A stretch of DNA of 64,000 nt from Deltaproteobacteria bacterium (GTDB taxonomy: Bacteria > Myxococcota_A > UBA9160 > SZUA-336). Positions 34,144-43,221 of this stretch are shown in pieces. Made by a program: the position numbers and the translations under genes. Position 1 is the stretch's first letter, and every line of letters starts with the position of its first letter. The stretch covers positions 1 to 64,000 of the forward strand of contig JAJDAK010000047.1 in the NCBI GenBank assembly GCA_029261895.1. Direction: 5' to 3'. Below the pieces are notes generated by a model. That model was not told where the DNA came from and made no database searches. It was given only the letters and a program-made list of their open reading frames with translations.

Positions 34144-35907
34144 ATGAAATTTCGACTAGTTCTGTTGGGTCTATTGGTGATCATGGGCTTGATCGCGTGG
34201 TCACTACGCGCCCCGACGGTTAGCGACGAAACCGTCTTCATGAACGGTCAGATCCTTACGATGTCCGAACCGATGCGAGCGGAAGCGGTCCACGTTAAAG
34301 ACGGGCGGATCGTTGCAACCGGGAGCGAAGCGGATATTGCCGCAGGCGCACCCAATGCAAGTGTGATCGATCTTCGAGGTCGAACGCTGATGCCGGGCCT
34401 GATCGAACCGCACACGCATCCCCTTGCCACCGCGATGTTGGGTGCGACGGCGGATGTCAGTGGTTTTGCTCACGACTCGAGAGCATCCGTGATGGATGCG
34501 CTCGAGGCTGCGGCATCAGGGTTTCAGCCGATGGCATGGACGGTCGCGTTTGGCTGGGATCCTGTAATGCTCGATGATCTCGATCCCCCGACCTTGGCTG
34601 AACTCGATGCAATCGCACCGGAACGACCGTTGGTCGTGTACACGCAGATGCTTCATGACGCGTTCTTGAACTCGGCTGCGTTGGCCGCGGCAGGGATCGA
34701 TCGCGATACACCCAATCCCAAGGGTGGTGAGTTCGTTCGTGACACGAGCGGTGAGCTTACGGGTGCAGTCCGAGAGGTGAACGCGATAAAGCGCGTACTG
34801 GACGCGATCCCGGAGACGCCGAGTGGTGTCACCGAACTGTTGTTGAATCTTCAGTACGCATCGTACGCGCGTGTGGGTTACACAACGCTCGGCGTGCTGG
34901 GACCGATGGGTCGCGCTAAGGATCCGCTCGCGATGATGGCCAGGCTGGGTTCAGATCAGCGGGTCCCGGTTCGAACCGTCGTGTACGCACTGCCAGAACA
35001 GTTGGACGCTGGGGACTGGCCGGCGGACACGGGCGATGAACTGTTTAGGCTCCGTGGCGTTAAGTTCTGGATGGATGGTTCGCCCTTCGCTGCGGGCGCT
35101 GCGCTCGCGGATCCCTACGAAGACAACACTTTCATGCGCGAAAGAATTCACGTCGCCCCCGGACATCGTGGTGCGCTCAATTATGATCCGGAGCAGTTTG
35201 AACAGGAGTTCGAACGTTTTCATCGAGCAGGTTACCAGATTGCGGTGCATGCTCAGGGTGAACGTGCATTCGATTTGGTACTGAACGCAGCCGAGAAAGT
35301 GCTCGCCGCGTATCCCAGGCGCGATCATCGGCATCGGCTTGAACATTGCGCTTTGATGCGCGCGAGTCAGATGAAGCGAGCGTACGATTTGGGTTTTACG
35401 GTCAGTTTTTTTATCGATCATCTGCGCTTCTATGGCCATCGGCTTCCCGAAATCGTGGGCCGGGAACGAACCAAGCGCTACATGTCGATCAATACCGCGC
35501 GGCAGATTGGTCATCGCGTAACCATTCACACCGACAACCCCGCGACTCCGATCGATCCCTTTCGGGCGATGCAGACGGCGATTATGCGAACGCCCGAACG
35601 CGGAGGCGGTGCACTCGCGCCGTCAGAAAGTCTCAGCATTGAGCACACCCTCCAGGCGATGACCATTAACGCCGCTTGGCAACTCGGGATTGAAGCCGAG
35701 GTTGGATCCATTGAAGCGGGAAAGCGTGCGGACTTCACGATCGTGGATCTCAATCCCTTAGACGTCGATCCGTCGAACCTCTCTTCGATCGTGGTCGAGT
35801 CAACGTATCGGAACGGACAACCCGTGGATACGCGAAGTTGGAACTGGCATAACCTGGCGCTGGGTCGACGCGCGCTTCAAGGCCTGCTGGGTTTAACGTC
35901 GGACTAG
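34144..35907 (+). CDS. YtcJ-type amidohydrolase with N-terminal membrane anchor
   Basis: The 587-residue protein begins with one hydrophobic helix (LVLLGLLVIMGLIAWSL), so it is anchored in or exported across the inner membrane. The amidohydrolase domain has EPHTHP (His90, His92), FWMDGSPFAAG, AVHAQGERAF, HRLEHCALM and TIHTDNPATP with its Asp, and it closes with GKRADFTIVDLNPL. These match the YtcJ/N-substituted formamide deformylase family, and all visible metal ligands are retained. Substrates are likely amides of hydrophobic amines, which is inference. It sits in an operon with a thioesterase and a GST. Confidence 0.83.
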   Translation: MKFRLVLLGLLVIMGLIAWSLRAPTVSDETVFMNGQILTMSEPMRAEAVHVKDGRIVATGSEADIAAGAPNASVIDLRGRTLMPGLIEPHTHPLATAMLGATADVSGFAHDSRASVMDALEAAASGFQPMAWTVAFGWDPVMLDDLDPPTLAELDAIAPERPLVVYTQMLHDAFLNSAALAAAGIDRDTPNPKGGEFVRDTSGELTGAVREVNAIKRVLDAIPETPSGVTELLLNLQYASYARVGYTTLGVLGPMGRAKDPLAMMARLGSDQRVPVRTVVYALPEQLDAGDWPADTGDELFRLRGVKFWMDGSPFAAGAALADPYEDNTFMRERIHVAPGHRGALNYDPEQFEQEFERFHRAGYQIAVHAQGERAFDLVLNAAEKVLAAYPRRDHRHRLEHCALMRASQMKRAYDLGFTVSFFIDHLRFYGHRLPEIVGRERTKRYMSINTARQIGHRVTIHTDNPATPIDPFRAMQTAIMRTPERGGGALAPSESLSIEHTLQAMTINAAWQLGIEAEVGSIEAGKRADFTIVDLNPLDVDPSNLSSIVVESTYRNGQPVDTRSWNWHNLALGRRALQGLLGLTSD

Positions 35908-35917
35908 TGAGGTCGGG

Positions 35918-36379
35918 ATGAAATCAAACGCGGAACCCAGAGATCCAAACTATGAAGCGCGATGTCGGGCGAGCTTTGACGCGCAGCGCATGATGAAGAC
36001 GCTGGGTGCGGAGATCACCAAGATTGCGCCCGGCCAAGTCGAAATCGAAATGCCGTTTCAGGCGGAGTTCACCCAGCAACACGGCTATCTCCATGCCGCC
36101 GCGGTGACAGCGGTTCTCGACAACGCATGCGGTTACGCGTCTTCATCGCTGGCGCCCCCCAACGCGAGTGTGCTTACGGTTGAGTACAAAGTTAATTTGA
36201 TGGCGCCTGCGGTGGGCGAGCGATGTATCGCTCGGGCGACCGTAAAGCGCTCAGGTAGAACACTTACGGTCTGTGCTGCGGATGCGTTCATGCTCAAAGA
36301 TGGCGCCGAAGAGCAAGTGGCGACGATGACCGCAACCATGATGACGATATACCGCAAGGAGGTTCAGCATGACCCATGA
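35918..36379 (+). CDS. Hotdog-fold thioesterase (PaaI-like)
   Basis: The 153-residue protein has the PaaI-type core HGYLHAAAVTAVLDNACGYA, followed by LTVEYKVNLMAPAVGERC and the strand GRTLTVCAADAFM. This is the usual single hotdog domain, which assembles as a tetramer and cleaves acyl-CoA thioesters. It begins after a GAGGTCGGG site and overlaps the GST gene by 11 bases, so the two are translated from one message. Confidence 0.85.
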   Translation: MKSNAEPRDPNYEARCRASFDAQRMMKTLGAEITKIAPGQVEIEMPFQAEFTQQHGYLHAAAVTAVLDNACGYASSSLAPPNASVLTVEYKVNLMAPAVGERCIARATVKRSGRTLTVCAADAFMLKDGAEEQVATMTATMMTIYRKEVQHDP

Positions 36380-37124
36380 CGCGATGGTGCTGCATCAGTT
36401 TGTAAGTTCGCATTTCAACGAAAAAGCACGTTGGGCGCTGGACTGGAAGAGACTCCCCCACACACGCGAGGACTACCTGCCGGGTCCCCACGCGGTCTTC
36501 ATTAAGAAACTTTCAGGTCAGACCAAGACTCCGGTACTTGTGATTGGCGACGAGGTGATCGCAGGTTCAGCCAACCTCATCGATGCATTGGAAACTCGAT
36601 GCCCAGAAGCCAGGTTGTACCCCGAAGATCCAGAGCAGCGTGCGCGGGCACTCGCGATTCAACGTAAGTTCGATGCGGAGGTCGGCCCGGCGACACGCAC
36701 GGCCATCTTCACCGTCTTCATTGAGGAGCCCGACTACCTCTGCGAAACCTTTAGTTATTCCAAGTCACGTGCGAAACAGCTGGCATATCGTGCAGCATTG
36801 CCACTGGTTCGAGGTCAAATCGCCGTAGCGAACGGCGTGGCGGACGAAGATAATATTCGTCGTGCATTGGAGATCTCGCGTGATGCACTCGACTTCGTCG
36901 CAAAAGAAGTGGGTCCCAGCGGTCAGCTTGTGGGAGAGACTTTCAGCATTGCAGATCTTAGCTGTGCGGCGTTGCTCGCACCGCTTGTGAACCCCAAGCA
37001 TCCGGACATGGCCCGACGCGAGCCCGTAACGGAGCGCATGCAAGAATTCCTTGCACAGTGGGAATCCCATCCAGGTGCACAGTGGGTACTCGAGCAGTAC
37101 CGACGGTACCGCCCGAAGGCCTAA
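36369..37124 (+). CDS. Glutathione S-transferase family protein
   Basis: The 251-residue protein has an N-terminal thioredoxin-like domain (LHQFVSSHFNEKARWALDWK, then KTPVLVIGDEVIAGSANLID) and an alpha-helical C-terminal domain containing GETFSIADLSCAALLAPL. The Ser/Asn turn near residue 10-13 is where GSTs activate glutathione. It overlaps the thioesterase gene and ends 13 bases before the convergent ETF-QO gene. The substrate is not evident. Confidence 0.83.
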   Translation: MTHDAMVLHQFVSSHFNEKARWALDWKRLPHTREDYLPGPHAVFIKKLSGQTKTPVLVIGDEVIAGSANLIDALETRCPEARLYPEDPEQRARALAIQRKFDAEVGPATRTAIFTVFIEEPDYLCETFSYSKSRAKQLAYRAALPLVRGQIAVANGVADEDNIRRALEISRDALDFVAKEVGPSGQLVGETFSIADLSCAALLAPLVNPKHPDMARREPVTERMQEFLAQWESHPGAQWVLEQYRRYRPKA

Positions 37125-37136
37125 AACCCCGGCGCA

Positions 37137-38837
37137 CTACATCAAAGTGTAATCGGGTCCCTCACCACCCTCGGGCGTAGTCCAGGTGATCTGTGCGTAG
37201 GGATCTGCGACGTCGCAGGTCTTGCAATGCACACAGTTCTCATGGTGGATCAGCATTTTCTTCTTGTTGGGATTCGCGTCATCCGGAACCATTTCGTACA
37301 CGGCAGCCGGACAAAAGCTTTCACAGGGGTTGCCGTATTCCTCTGTGCAGCGTGTTGCGCAAAGGTCCGTATCGGCGACCACGAGGTGATGCGGTTGATC
37401 CGCTTCGTGACGTGAGCCCGCGAAAGACACCGCCGTGACTTTGTCGAAGGTCAACTTGTTGTCGTACTCCACCTTGGTGGCGCGTTCGCGCTCTTTCGCG
37501 GTGAGTTCGGATAGCTTCTTCATATGATCATGATCAGGTTCTGCAACGATGCGACTCTTAAGGCCGCGACCACCCGTGATCATCGCGAGGGCGGTGTTAA
37601 TCATGAACGGTAGCTGTGCTGCGGGCCCGAGCCAGCGCGGCATCTTCTGTACCCACTTCCACGCAGCATGGAAGTTGCGGGACTTACGATGTTCCTTGTA
37701 TGCCCAGCTCTTCTCGTAGAGTTCCTGGGCGATCTTCAATGTATCGGCTGAAAAATCTTCCTTTTCGATTCCAGCCAACAACGCTTCCGCAGCGATGATG
37801 CCACTCTTGATCGCCATGTGAACGCCCTTGAGCTTTTCACCGTTGCAAAACGCAGCCGAATCACCGACGAGCAATGCGCCGTTCGCATATAACTTGGGCT
37901 GACTGAACAATCCACCCACGGGCACGGTCTTCGCGCCGTACCGTACCATCTCTGCACCGTCGAGTAGGTCGCGCATGAATGGGTGCGTCTTGAAGCGCTG
38001 CATGTTGTCGTGTGGATCGCTGTAAGGGTTCAGAGTGTCGAGACCGGTCACGTAACCGATCGAGATCATATTGTCGTCCATATCGTAGATCCACGAGCCG
38101 TTGAATTCATGCGGCTCAGCGGGCCAACCCATCGTGTGGATGACGCGACCCTTCTTATGCTTCTCGGGTTGAACACGCCAGATCTCTTTAATACCGGTCT
38201 TGTACGACTGCGGATTGGGTCCCTCGAGGTCGGGATATTTTTCAATCAATTGCTTGGTGCATGAACCACGCGTGCCCTCGCCGAGTACGACGCACTGCGC
38301 GTAGATTTCGGGACCGGCCTCAAACACACCCTTTTGTTGGCCGTTCTTATCGATGCCGCGGTCTTTGACCTGCACGCCAACGACGCGGTCACCCTCAAAA
38401 ATCAATTTATCGGCAGGGAAACCCGGATAGATTTCGATTTCGCGTTCTTCGGCTTGCTCGGCCAACCACTTTACGGTTTCGCTCAGCGAGATAATCGCGT
38501 TGCCGTGGTTCCGAAACTGTGGCGGGGTGATGGGCGCCTTGATCGCGTGCTTCGGACTGAAGAGATACATCGCGTCCCAGGTCACGTCGCTTTGAATCGG
38601 GAAGCCTTTGTCGCGGTAGTCAGGAAAGAGTTCTGCGATGCCCTTGGGATTCATCACCGCGCCGGACAGCTGGTGCTCACCGATCTCGGACGCCTTTTCA
38701 ATGACCAGCATCGCGGGTGGCTCGATGCCCTTCTCTTTGCAGAGATCCACCAACTTGATCGCGGCGGATAGTGTCGCGGGCCCGGCGCCCACGAAAAGGA
38801 TGTCGACGTCTAGGCGCTCTCTCTCTACCGAACTCAT
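37137..38837 (-). CDS. Electron transfer flavoprotein-ubiquinone oxidoreductase
   Basis: The ATG at 38837 follows AAGGAGG by five bases, which decides it over an upstream ATG at 38855, giving 566 residues. An FAD site (LFVGAGPATLSAAI) opens the protein. The C-terminal [4Fe-4S] module reads CPAAVYEM and HHENCVHCKTCDVADP. The long central segments (GEHQLSGAVMNPKG, VLGEGTRGSCTKQL, SAAFCNGEKLKGVHMAIKSG) match the family. It passes electrons from acyl-CoA dehydrogenases via ETF to the quinone pool, so fatty-acid or amino-acid oxidation feeds respiration. ETF subunits are not in the window. Confidence 0.95.
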   Translation of the reverse strand: MSSVERERLDVDILFVGAGPATLSAAIKLVDLCKEKGIEPPAMLVIEKASEIGEHQLSGAVMNPKGIAELFPDYRDKGFPIQSDVTWDAMYLFSPKHAIKAPITPPQFRNHGNAIISLSETVKWLAEQAEEREIEIYPGFPADKLIFEGDRVVGVQVKDRGIDKNGQQKGVFEAGPEIYAQCVVLGEGTRGSCTKQLIEKYPDLEGPNPQSYKTGIKEIWRVQPEKHKKGRVIHTMGWPAEPHEFNGSWIYDMDDNMISIGYVTGLDTLNPYSDPHDNMQRFKTHPFMRDLLDGAEMVRYGAKTVPVGGLFSQPKLYANGALLVGDSAAFCNGEKLKGVHMAIKSGIIAAEALLAGIEKEDFSADTLKIAQELYEKSWAYKEHRKSRNFHAAWKWVQKMPRWLGPAAQLPFMINTALAMITGGRGLKSRIVAEPDHDHMKKLSELTAKERERATKVEYDNKLTFDKVTAVSFAGSRHEADQPHHLVVADTDLCATRCTEEYGNPCESFCPAAVYEMVPDDANPNKKKMLIHHENCVHCKTCDVADPYAQITWTTPEGGEGPDYTLM

Positions 38838-38929
38838 GAAGCCTCCTTGATGCAATCCCCGAATCTGGCCGTAGGCCCCGCATGGCGGGACCGGGGAGGG
38901 GTGGCCGAGAGATTACAACAATGACGGCT

Positions 38930-40162
38930 CTAGGAGCCAAGCCCCTCGGTAGTTTCACGACTGGGACCGGCCAAAAGTGACCGAAAAGCGAGAAAAATGC
39001 CCAGTGCGCCCAGAATGGCTATGCCCGCAAAGAGGAACGGTGCGCCTGCGCTGTAGTGTTTCATCACCCAGCCCCAAAGTAGAGGTCCCACGGCCCGGCC
39101 GGTGTGGACCATGGCCTGGCTTTGGCTCATGAATTCCCCCGCTTCATCGTCGCTGGCGACCATCGAAAATAGGCTCATGAGGGCGGGAAATCCGAGCCCG
39201 CTGCCGAGCGCCACACCGAGGCCCGCGAAAAGCAGCGGGACCAGGGAATGCACGAAATACAATGATGCAAGCGAGCCGCCAGTGAGCACCAGCCCGAGAA
39301 TCAACAGGGGTATTTCACCGACGATCTTGGATAGGCGTCCTACGAGACCGCCGCCGGCGAAGCCGAGAAAGATCCCCACGTACGCGAGGAACATTCCGGT
39401 TTCCCATTCGCCCCAGCCGAAGCGATCCAACGTGTAGAGTGGAAACATGGCTTCGATCGCCGAGAAGCCCACGAAAATGTGGAAGAAGAGATAGAGATAG
39501 ATTCGCGTGCGGTTATTGTGCACGCCGATCATGATCAAGAACGGCGTGGGGATCACCACTCGAATCAGCGTTTGAAATCCGCGCGTGTCGGGTTGGGGCG
39601 ACCGAGACTCGGGAAGATACAGCGCCGCGAGCACCAGATTCAGCAGCGCGAAACCGGCGATCGCATAGAACGGGAGCGTGGCTTTGATATTGGCCAACGT
39701 GCCACCGAGCAGATTACCTAGCGCAAAGCCGACCGCGAACGCCGCAAACACCAGACCCATGCCGTGAGCACGATCTTCGCGTGGCGTCACGTCGGTCATA
39801 TACGCCTGGGCGACACCGATGCTTGCACCGAAAAAGCCGCCAAAGGCCCGTGAGAGGTAAACTTCGGTCAGCGTCTCAGACAGGGCTAAGGCGACAAAGG
39901 AGATCGCGGTACCGAATAGACAAATCAGCATCACGGGTCGGCGGCCCACGCGGTCTGAAATCCAACCCCAGAGCGGTAGGAAGAGCACCAGGGAGAGCCC
40001 GTACAGCGCAAGCATCAATCCGATTTCGGTTTCTGTGGCCCCGAGTTTCTGTGCGTACAGCGGCAGCACCGGAATCAGGATGCTGAAACCGACAAAGTCG
40101 AGCAGGATCGTGCCGGTGATGACCAAAATGGCCATCTTTCCGCCGCGGGTGGGGCCTCTCAA
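38930..40162 (-). CDS. Major facilitator superfamily transporter (tetracycline-resistance-like)
   Basis: The 410-residue protein has about 12 hydrophobic segments. The MFS loop motif is WGWISDRVGRRPVMLI, and the helix-5 motif region reads AHGMGLVFAAFAVGFALGNL. These resemble TetA-type drug/proton antiporters, but the substrate is unknown. An internal ATG at 40135 is an alternative start. It lies upstream of the ETF-QO gene on the same strand with a 90-base gap, and diverges from the gene at 40262. Confidence 0.85.
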   Translation of the reverse strand: MRGPTRGGKMAILVITGTILLDFVGFSILIPVLPLYAQKLGATETEIGLMLALYGLSLVLFLPLWGWISDRVGRRPVMLICLFGTAISFVALALSETLTEVYLSRAFGGFFGASIGVAQAYMTDVTPREDRAHGMGLVFAAFAVGFALGNLLGGTLANIKATLPFYAIAGFALLNLVLAALYLPESRSPQPDTRGFQTLIRVVIPTPFLIMIGVHNNRTRIYLYLFFHIFVGFSAIEAMFPLYTLDRFGWGEWETGMFLAYVGIFLGFAGGGLVGRLSKIVGEIPLLILGLVLTGGSLASLYFVHSLVPLLFAGLGVALGSGLGFPALMSLFSMVASDDEAGEFMSQSQAMVHTGRAVGPLLWGWVMKHYSAGAPFLFAGIAILGALGIFLAFRSLLAGPSRETTEGLGS

Positions 40163-40261
40163 CGTGGATCGCTCCTGCGATGGGGTGGATCTGGATCTGT
40201 TATCGTCATTTTCCGCGCGGGCAACACCACGCGCGCAGACTATAGGGAGAGCGACCTGCCA

Positions 40262-41206
40262 ATGGAACTACACGAACGCCGTCTGGCACAGATTGTTCGT
40301 GACTTTATGGAAGCTTACGTCCTTGCGACCCGCATTCAGCAGGGGCTCCAGCAGGGGGATCTGCGTTTTTCGTTGATCGAGCGCTTGGTGGGCGATCGGG
40401 GAGATAGCGCGCTCTACCGGTTGAAAGAGGAAAGCCATGCGCTCTTTCGCCTGGATCAAGACCGGTCTGAGACCGACATTCAGGCGGAGCAGCTCTTCGA
40501 TTTGGCCGTGGGTGCGCTCTTTCACGAGAGCATGAAATTTCGTGAGGGTTTTTATCTCACCACCTCCTACGGGCCACGCTTGGAGCGAATGATGGCCGAG
40601 GGATCGGCGTCTGGATCCTTGGCGGAAGCTTTTCGTCGCACGATTGATGCGGGCAGCAAACGCATGCTCGAATCTTCCACCGAGGTGGGTGAACTCTTTC
40701 CCGAAACCCGGGATCAACTCCTCACGGTGTTGGGAAACCTCCCCGAGAGTGGTGCGGTAGCTCGCGGTTTGGTTGAAGACCCGGCCCGCACGGAAGCGGT
40801 ATTTATGATGCCGCTCGATCATATGCTTGAGCAGGTGTATGGGTCGGCGCAGCATGGGTATCAGTTGGCGATTGAAAACACGTTGGCCAACGGTCACTTC
40901 GCGGAGGCAGAGGTGTTACTCCAGCGAGACTCGCTCCGAGGCTCCGAGTTTGTTGAAACAGCCGCCCCTTTTGCGCAAGGCATGGCGCGTTATTACACGG
41001 GTGATGTACCGGGTGCGATGCACGCGTTGGATCGCTGGGTCGACCGTGGCGCGCCAGGAATGCCAGGCTGGCGCCACCTTGCGGGCCGTGTTTTGAATGC
41101 AATCTCTACGAATGTAGATGATGAGCTGGACGCGTCAGTTCGGGAAGCCGCCGGTCGTCTTGGCGAGCGTTTGCCGACGAAAAATCATCCACCCGATCGT
41201 TCCTAG
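40262..41206 (+). CDS. Unknown, mostly alpha-helical cytoplasmic protein
   Basis: I do not recognise this 314-residue protein. It has no signal peptide or membrane helix. It is rich in charged helices with a first part HERRLAQIVRDFMEAYVLAT, a middle DQLLTVLGNLPES, and a C-terminal half suggestive of TPR-like pairs (LAIENTLANGHFAEAEVLLQ, GMARYYTGDVPGAMHALDRW). A GGGAGAG site lies about ten bases before the ATG. It overlaps the 3' end of the convergent lgt gene by 72 bases. An antisense open frame exists but has no family resemblance. Confidence 0.6.
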   Translation: MELHERRLAQIVRDFMEAYVLATRIQQGLQQGDLRFSLIERLVGDRGDSALYRLKEESHALFRLDQDRSETDIQAEQLFDLAVGALFHESMKFREGFYLTTSYGPRLERMMAEGSASGSLAEAFRRTIDAGSKRMLESSTEVGELFPETRDQLLTVLGNLPESGAVARGLVEDPARTEAVFMMPLDHMLEQVYGSAQHGYQLAIENTLANGHFAEAEVLLQRDSLRGSEFVETAAPFAQGMARYYTGDVPGAMHALDRWVDRGAPGMPGWRHLAGRVLNAISTNVDDELDASVREAAGRLGERLPTKNHPPDRS

Positions 41207-41899
41207 CAGTAGGCTTGCCACGGCGACCCACTGCGCGTTGGTGAGCCCAAACGCGAGCGGCGGATTGGTTCGAAAGATCTCAATCCAAAGCCGTCCCAGC
41301 CCAGCAACCATCAAGTACTCACCGAATAGAAACGGCGATTTCCCCTGCCGCTTCCAAAGCAGGTAGCCACCGGCGAAGAGCCAAAACGTTTCGTAGAGCT
41401 GCGTTGGGTGGACTGGAACATCGATAGGGTCGATTCCAATGGGAAACGCCACCGCCCAGGCAACATCGGTAGCGTGGCCGTAGTCGTCACCGACGAGAAA
41501 GCAACCGATGCGTCCGATGCCCTGGCCCACGGCCAACATCGCGGCGCCGCAATTCAAAGTGGTAAGCAGCGGAACTTTTAGAAGTCTCGACTTGATCAGG
41601 CCGCCCATCGTGCCGCCGACGAACCCGCCGTACCACGTAAGCCCGCCGAAATTCACCACCAACTGCGTGAGGGATTGATTTGTTCCGCGTGCGAGTTGTT
41701 CGCCGACGAACCAGAACTTGGAACCCAGGACGCCGCCAATCATGCACCAGGTAAGAAGTTGCCAGGCGATATCACCCTCGATGCCTTCGCGCTCGTACGC
41801 TTTTTGCATGATCCACGCGCTGACCATAAACGCCACCGCCATCGCTACACCAAAGGTGGTGATCGGGTGGCCAAAAACTGTGAAGAGCACTGGATGCAC
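41135..41899 (-). CDS. lgt: Prolipoprotein diacylglyceryl transferase
   Basis: The 254-residue inner-membrane protein has about seven hydrophobic segments. Family motifs include LTWYGGFVGG (88-97) and GRIGCFLVGDDYG (129-141, with the essential Arg130), then HPTQLYE. It attaches diacylglycerol to the lipobox cysteine of exported lipoproteins, such as those seen at 214 and 63467 in this window. It starts two bases after the stop of the nucleotidyltransferase gene on the same strand. Its end overlaps the opposing gene at 40262. Confidence 0.93.
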   Translation of the reverse strand: MHPVLFTVFGHPITTFGVAMAVAFMVSAWIMQKAYEREGIEGDIAWQLLTWCMIGGVLGSKFWFVGEQLARGTNQSLTQLVVNFGGLTWYGGFVGGTMGGLIKSRLLKVPLLTTLNCGAAMLAVGQGIGRIGCFLVGDDYGHATDVAWAVAFPIGIDPIDVPVHPTQLYETFWLFAGGYLLWKRQGKSPFLFGEYLMVAGLGRLWIEIFRTNPPLAFGLTNAQWVAVASLLLGTIGWMIFRRQTLAKTTGGFPN

Positions 41900-41901
41900 G
41901 C

Positions 41902-43212
41902 CTAAATCTCCTCATCGCGCTGAAGCTGTTGCAGCCAGATCAATAGCTTCTCAGTTTCGTTTTGGCTCGGATCTTCCAGCACGTGTCGTGTCGCGCGCTG
42001 CAGATAGCGTCCGATGATCGGCCCAGCCTCCAGCCCCAGTCTGTTGATGAGATTCTGGCCGGTGACCGCGAGCCGAAGGCCGTTCACGCCGGCGGCAGAC
42101 TGGACCGCGCGAACACGAGCTTCGGCCGCCCGCCACGATTCTGGAACGTTCCGATCGACCGTTCTTGATGCGTAGTCGGCGCGGCGTAGTTCGAACAGGT
42201 CGTCCACGAGGTCCGGACCCACACGATGCAGCATGCGTCGAATGGCTCGATCGGTTTCGAGCCGTTCCGGATACAGCAGATGGTGCCGCACCAAGCGATG
42301 AACCCGGTCGCTCTCCACTTTGGAAAGTCGCAGGCGCTGGCTCGCCTTGCCGATCCACTTTGCCGCGTACAAATCATGGCGTAGAAATGAGAAGTCTTTT
42401 CCGGTGTTGCGAAGTTTCGTATCCGGTTTTGCAACGTCATGTAGCAAAGCAGCGAGCCGGAGAATCGGTTCGCCGCGCAAGCCATTGCAAACGCGCAATG
42501 TATGCTGGAAGACATCCTCGATGTGGTGACGATTCTGGCTGATACCAACCGTGCGCAGAAGTTCAGGTAGCAATGCTGCGATTGCACCAACCTCCTGCAG
42601 AGTCTTTAGCATCCCCGTGCAATTTTCGAAGCGGAGTATGCGGAAGAGTTCGTCGCGTTGACGTTCACCCGCTGAGCCGCGAATGCGCCAACTCTCTCGG
42701 CACATCGCCAGTCGGGTGTTGGCGTCCATTGTGAGTTCGAGTTCATGAATCAGGCGCACGCCCCGCAGGATTCTAAGCGGGTCTGCTACAAAACCAAGTT
42801 CCGGATTTACTGCACGCAAGGTGCGAGATTTTAGATCTGCGAGGCCGCCGACCTGATCAACGATCACGCCAGCATCAAAATCGTACGCAAGCGCGTTGAG
42901 GGTGAAGTCGCGATGCTGCAGGTTTTCCGTCAGCTCCCCCGTGTCCTGCGTCGAGGTAATTTCAACCCGCGGCCGGGATTCCCGCTCGGGTATCAGCACG
43001 ATGGGAGGACGTTCACCAATCAGCACCGCGTCTGAAAAAAGTCGAGCGATTTCCGATCGCGAAGCGTTTACCAGCAAATCCAGGTCCCGCAAAGGACGAC
43101 CCAGAAGCAAGTCCCGTACGGTTCCGCCCACGGCGTAGACGGACGTGCCAGCGTGTCGGATCTTATCAACGACGCGAATTGAGGCCGGGGGAAGTACGAG
43201 TTCTGGCTGCAC
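41902..43212 (-). CDS. CCA-adding tRNA nucleotidyltransferase / poly(A) polymerase family
   Basis: The 436-residue protein has a class II nucleotidyltransferase head: YAVGGTVRDLLLG, the DLD catalytic pair in LRDLDLLV, and RDFTLNALAYD. The neck and body follow (DPLRILRGVRL), and an HD domain is present (LAALLHDVAKPD). Bacterial members either add CCA to tRNA 3' ends or polyadenylate RNA, and sequence alone separates them poorly. It is followed directly by lgt. Confidence 0.88.
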   Translation of the reverse strand: MQPELVLPPASIRVVDKIRHAGTSVYAVGGTVRDLLLGRPLRDLDLLVNASRSEIARLFSDAVLIGERPPIVLIPERESRPRVEITSTQDTGELTENLQHRDFTLNALAYDFDAGVIVDQVGGLADLKSRTLRAVNPELGFVADPLRILRGVRLIHELELTMDANTRLAMCRESWRIRGSAGERQRDELFRILRFENCTGMLKTLQEVGAIAALLPELLRTVGISQNRHHIEDVFQHTLRVCNGLRGEPILRLAALLHDVAKPDTKLRNTGKDFSFLRHDLYAAKWIGKASQRLRLSKVESDRVHRLVRHHLLYPERLETDRAIRRMLHRVGPDLVDDLFELRRADYASRTVDRNVPESWRAAEARVRAVQSAAGVNGLRLAVTGQNLINRLGLEAGPIIGRYLQRATRHVLEDPSQNETEKLLIWLQQLQRDEEI

Positions 43213-43221
43213 GCGTCGAGT

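Noticed and set aside
40268..40897. 209-residue antisense frame opposite the unknown gene at 40262
   Set aside because: The plus-strand frame is longer, has a ribosome-binding site and more protein-like composition.
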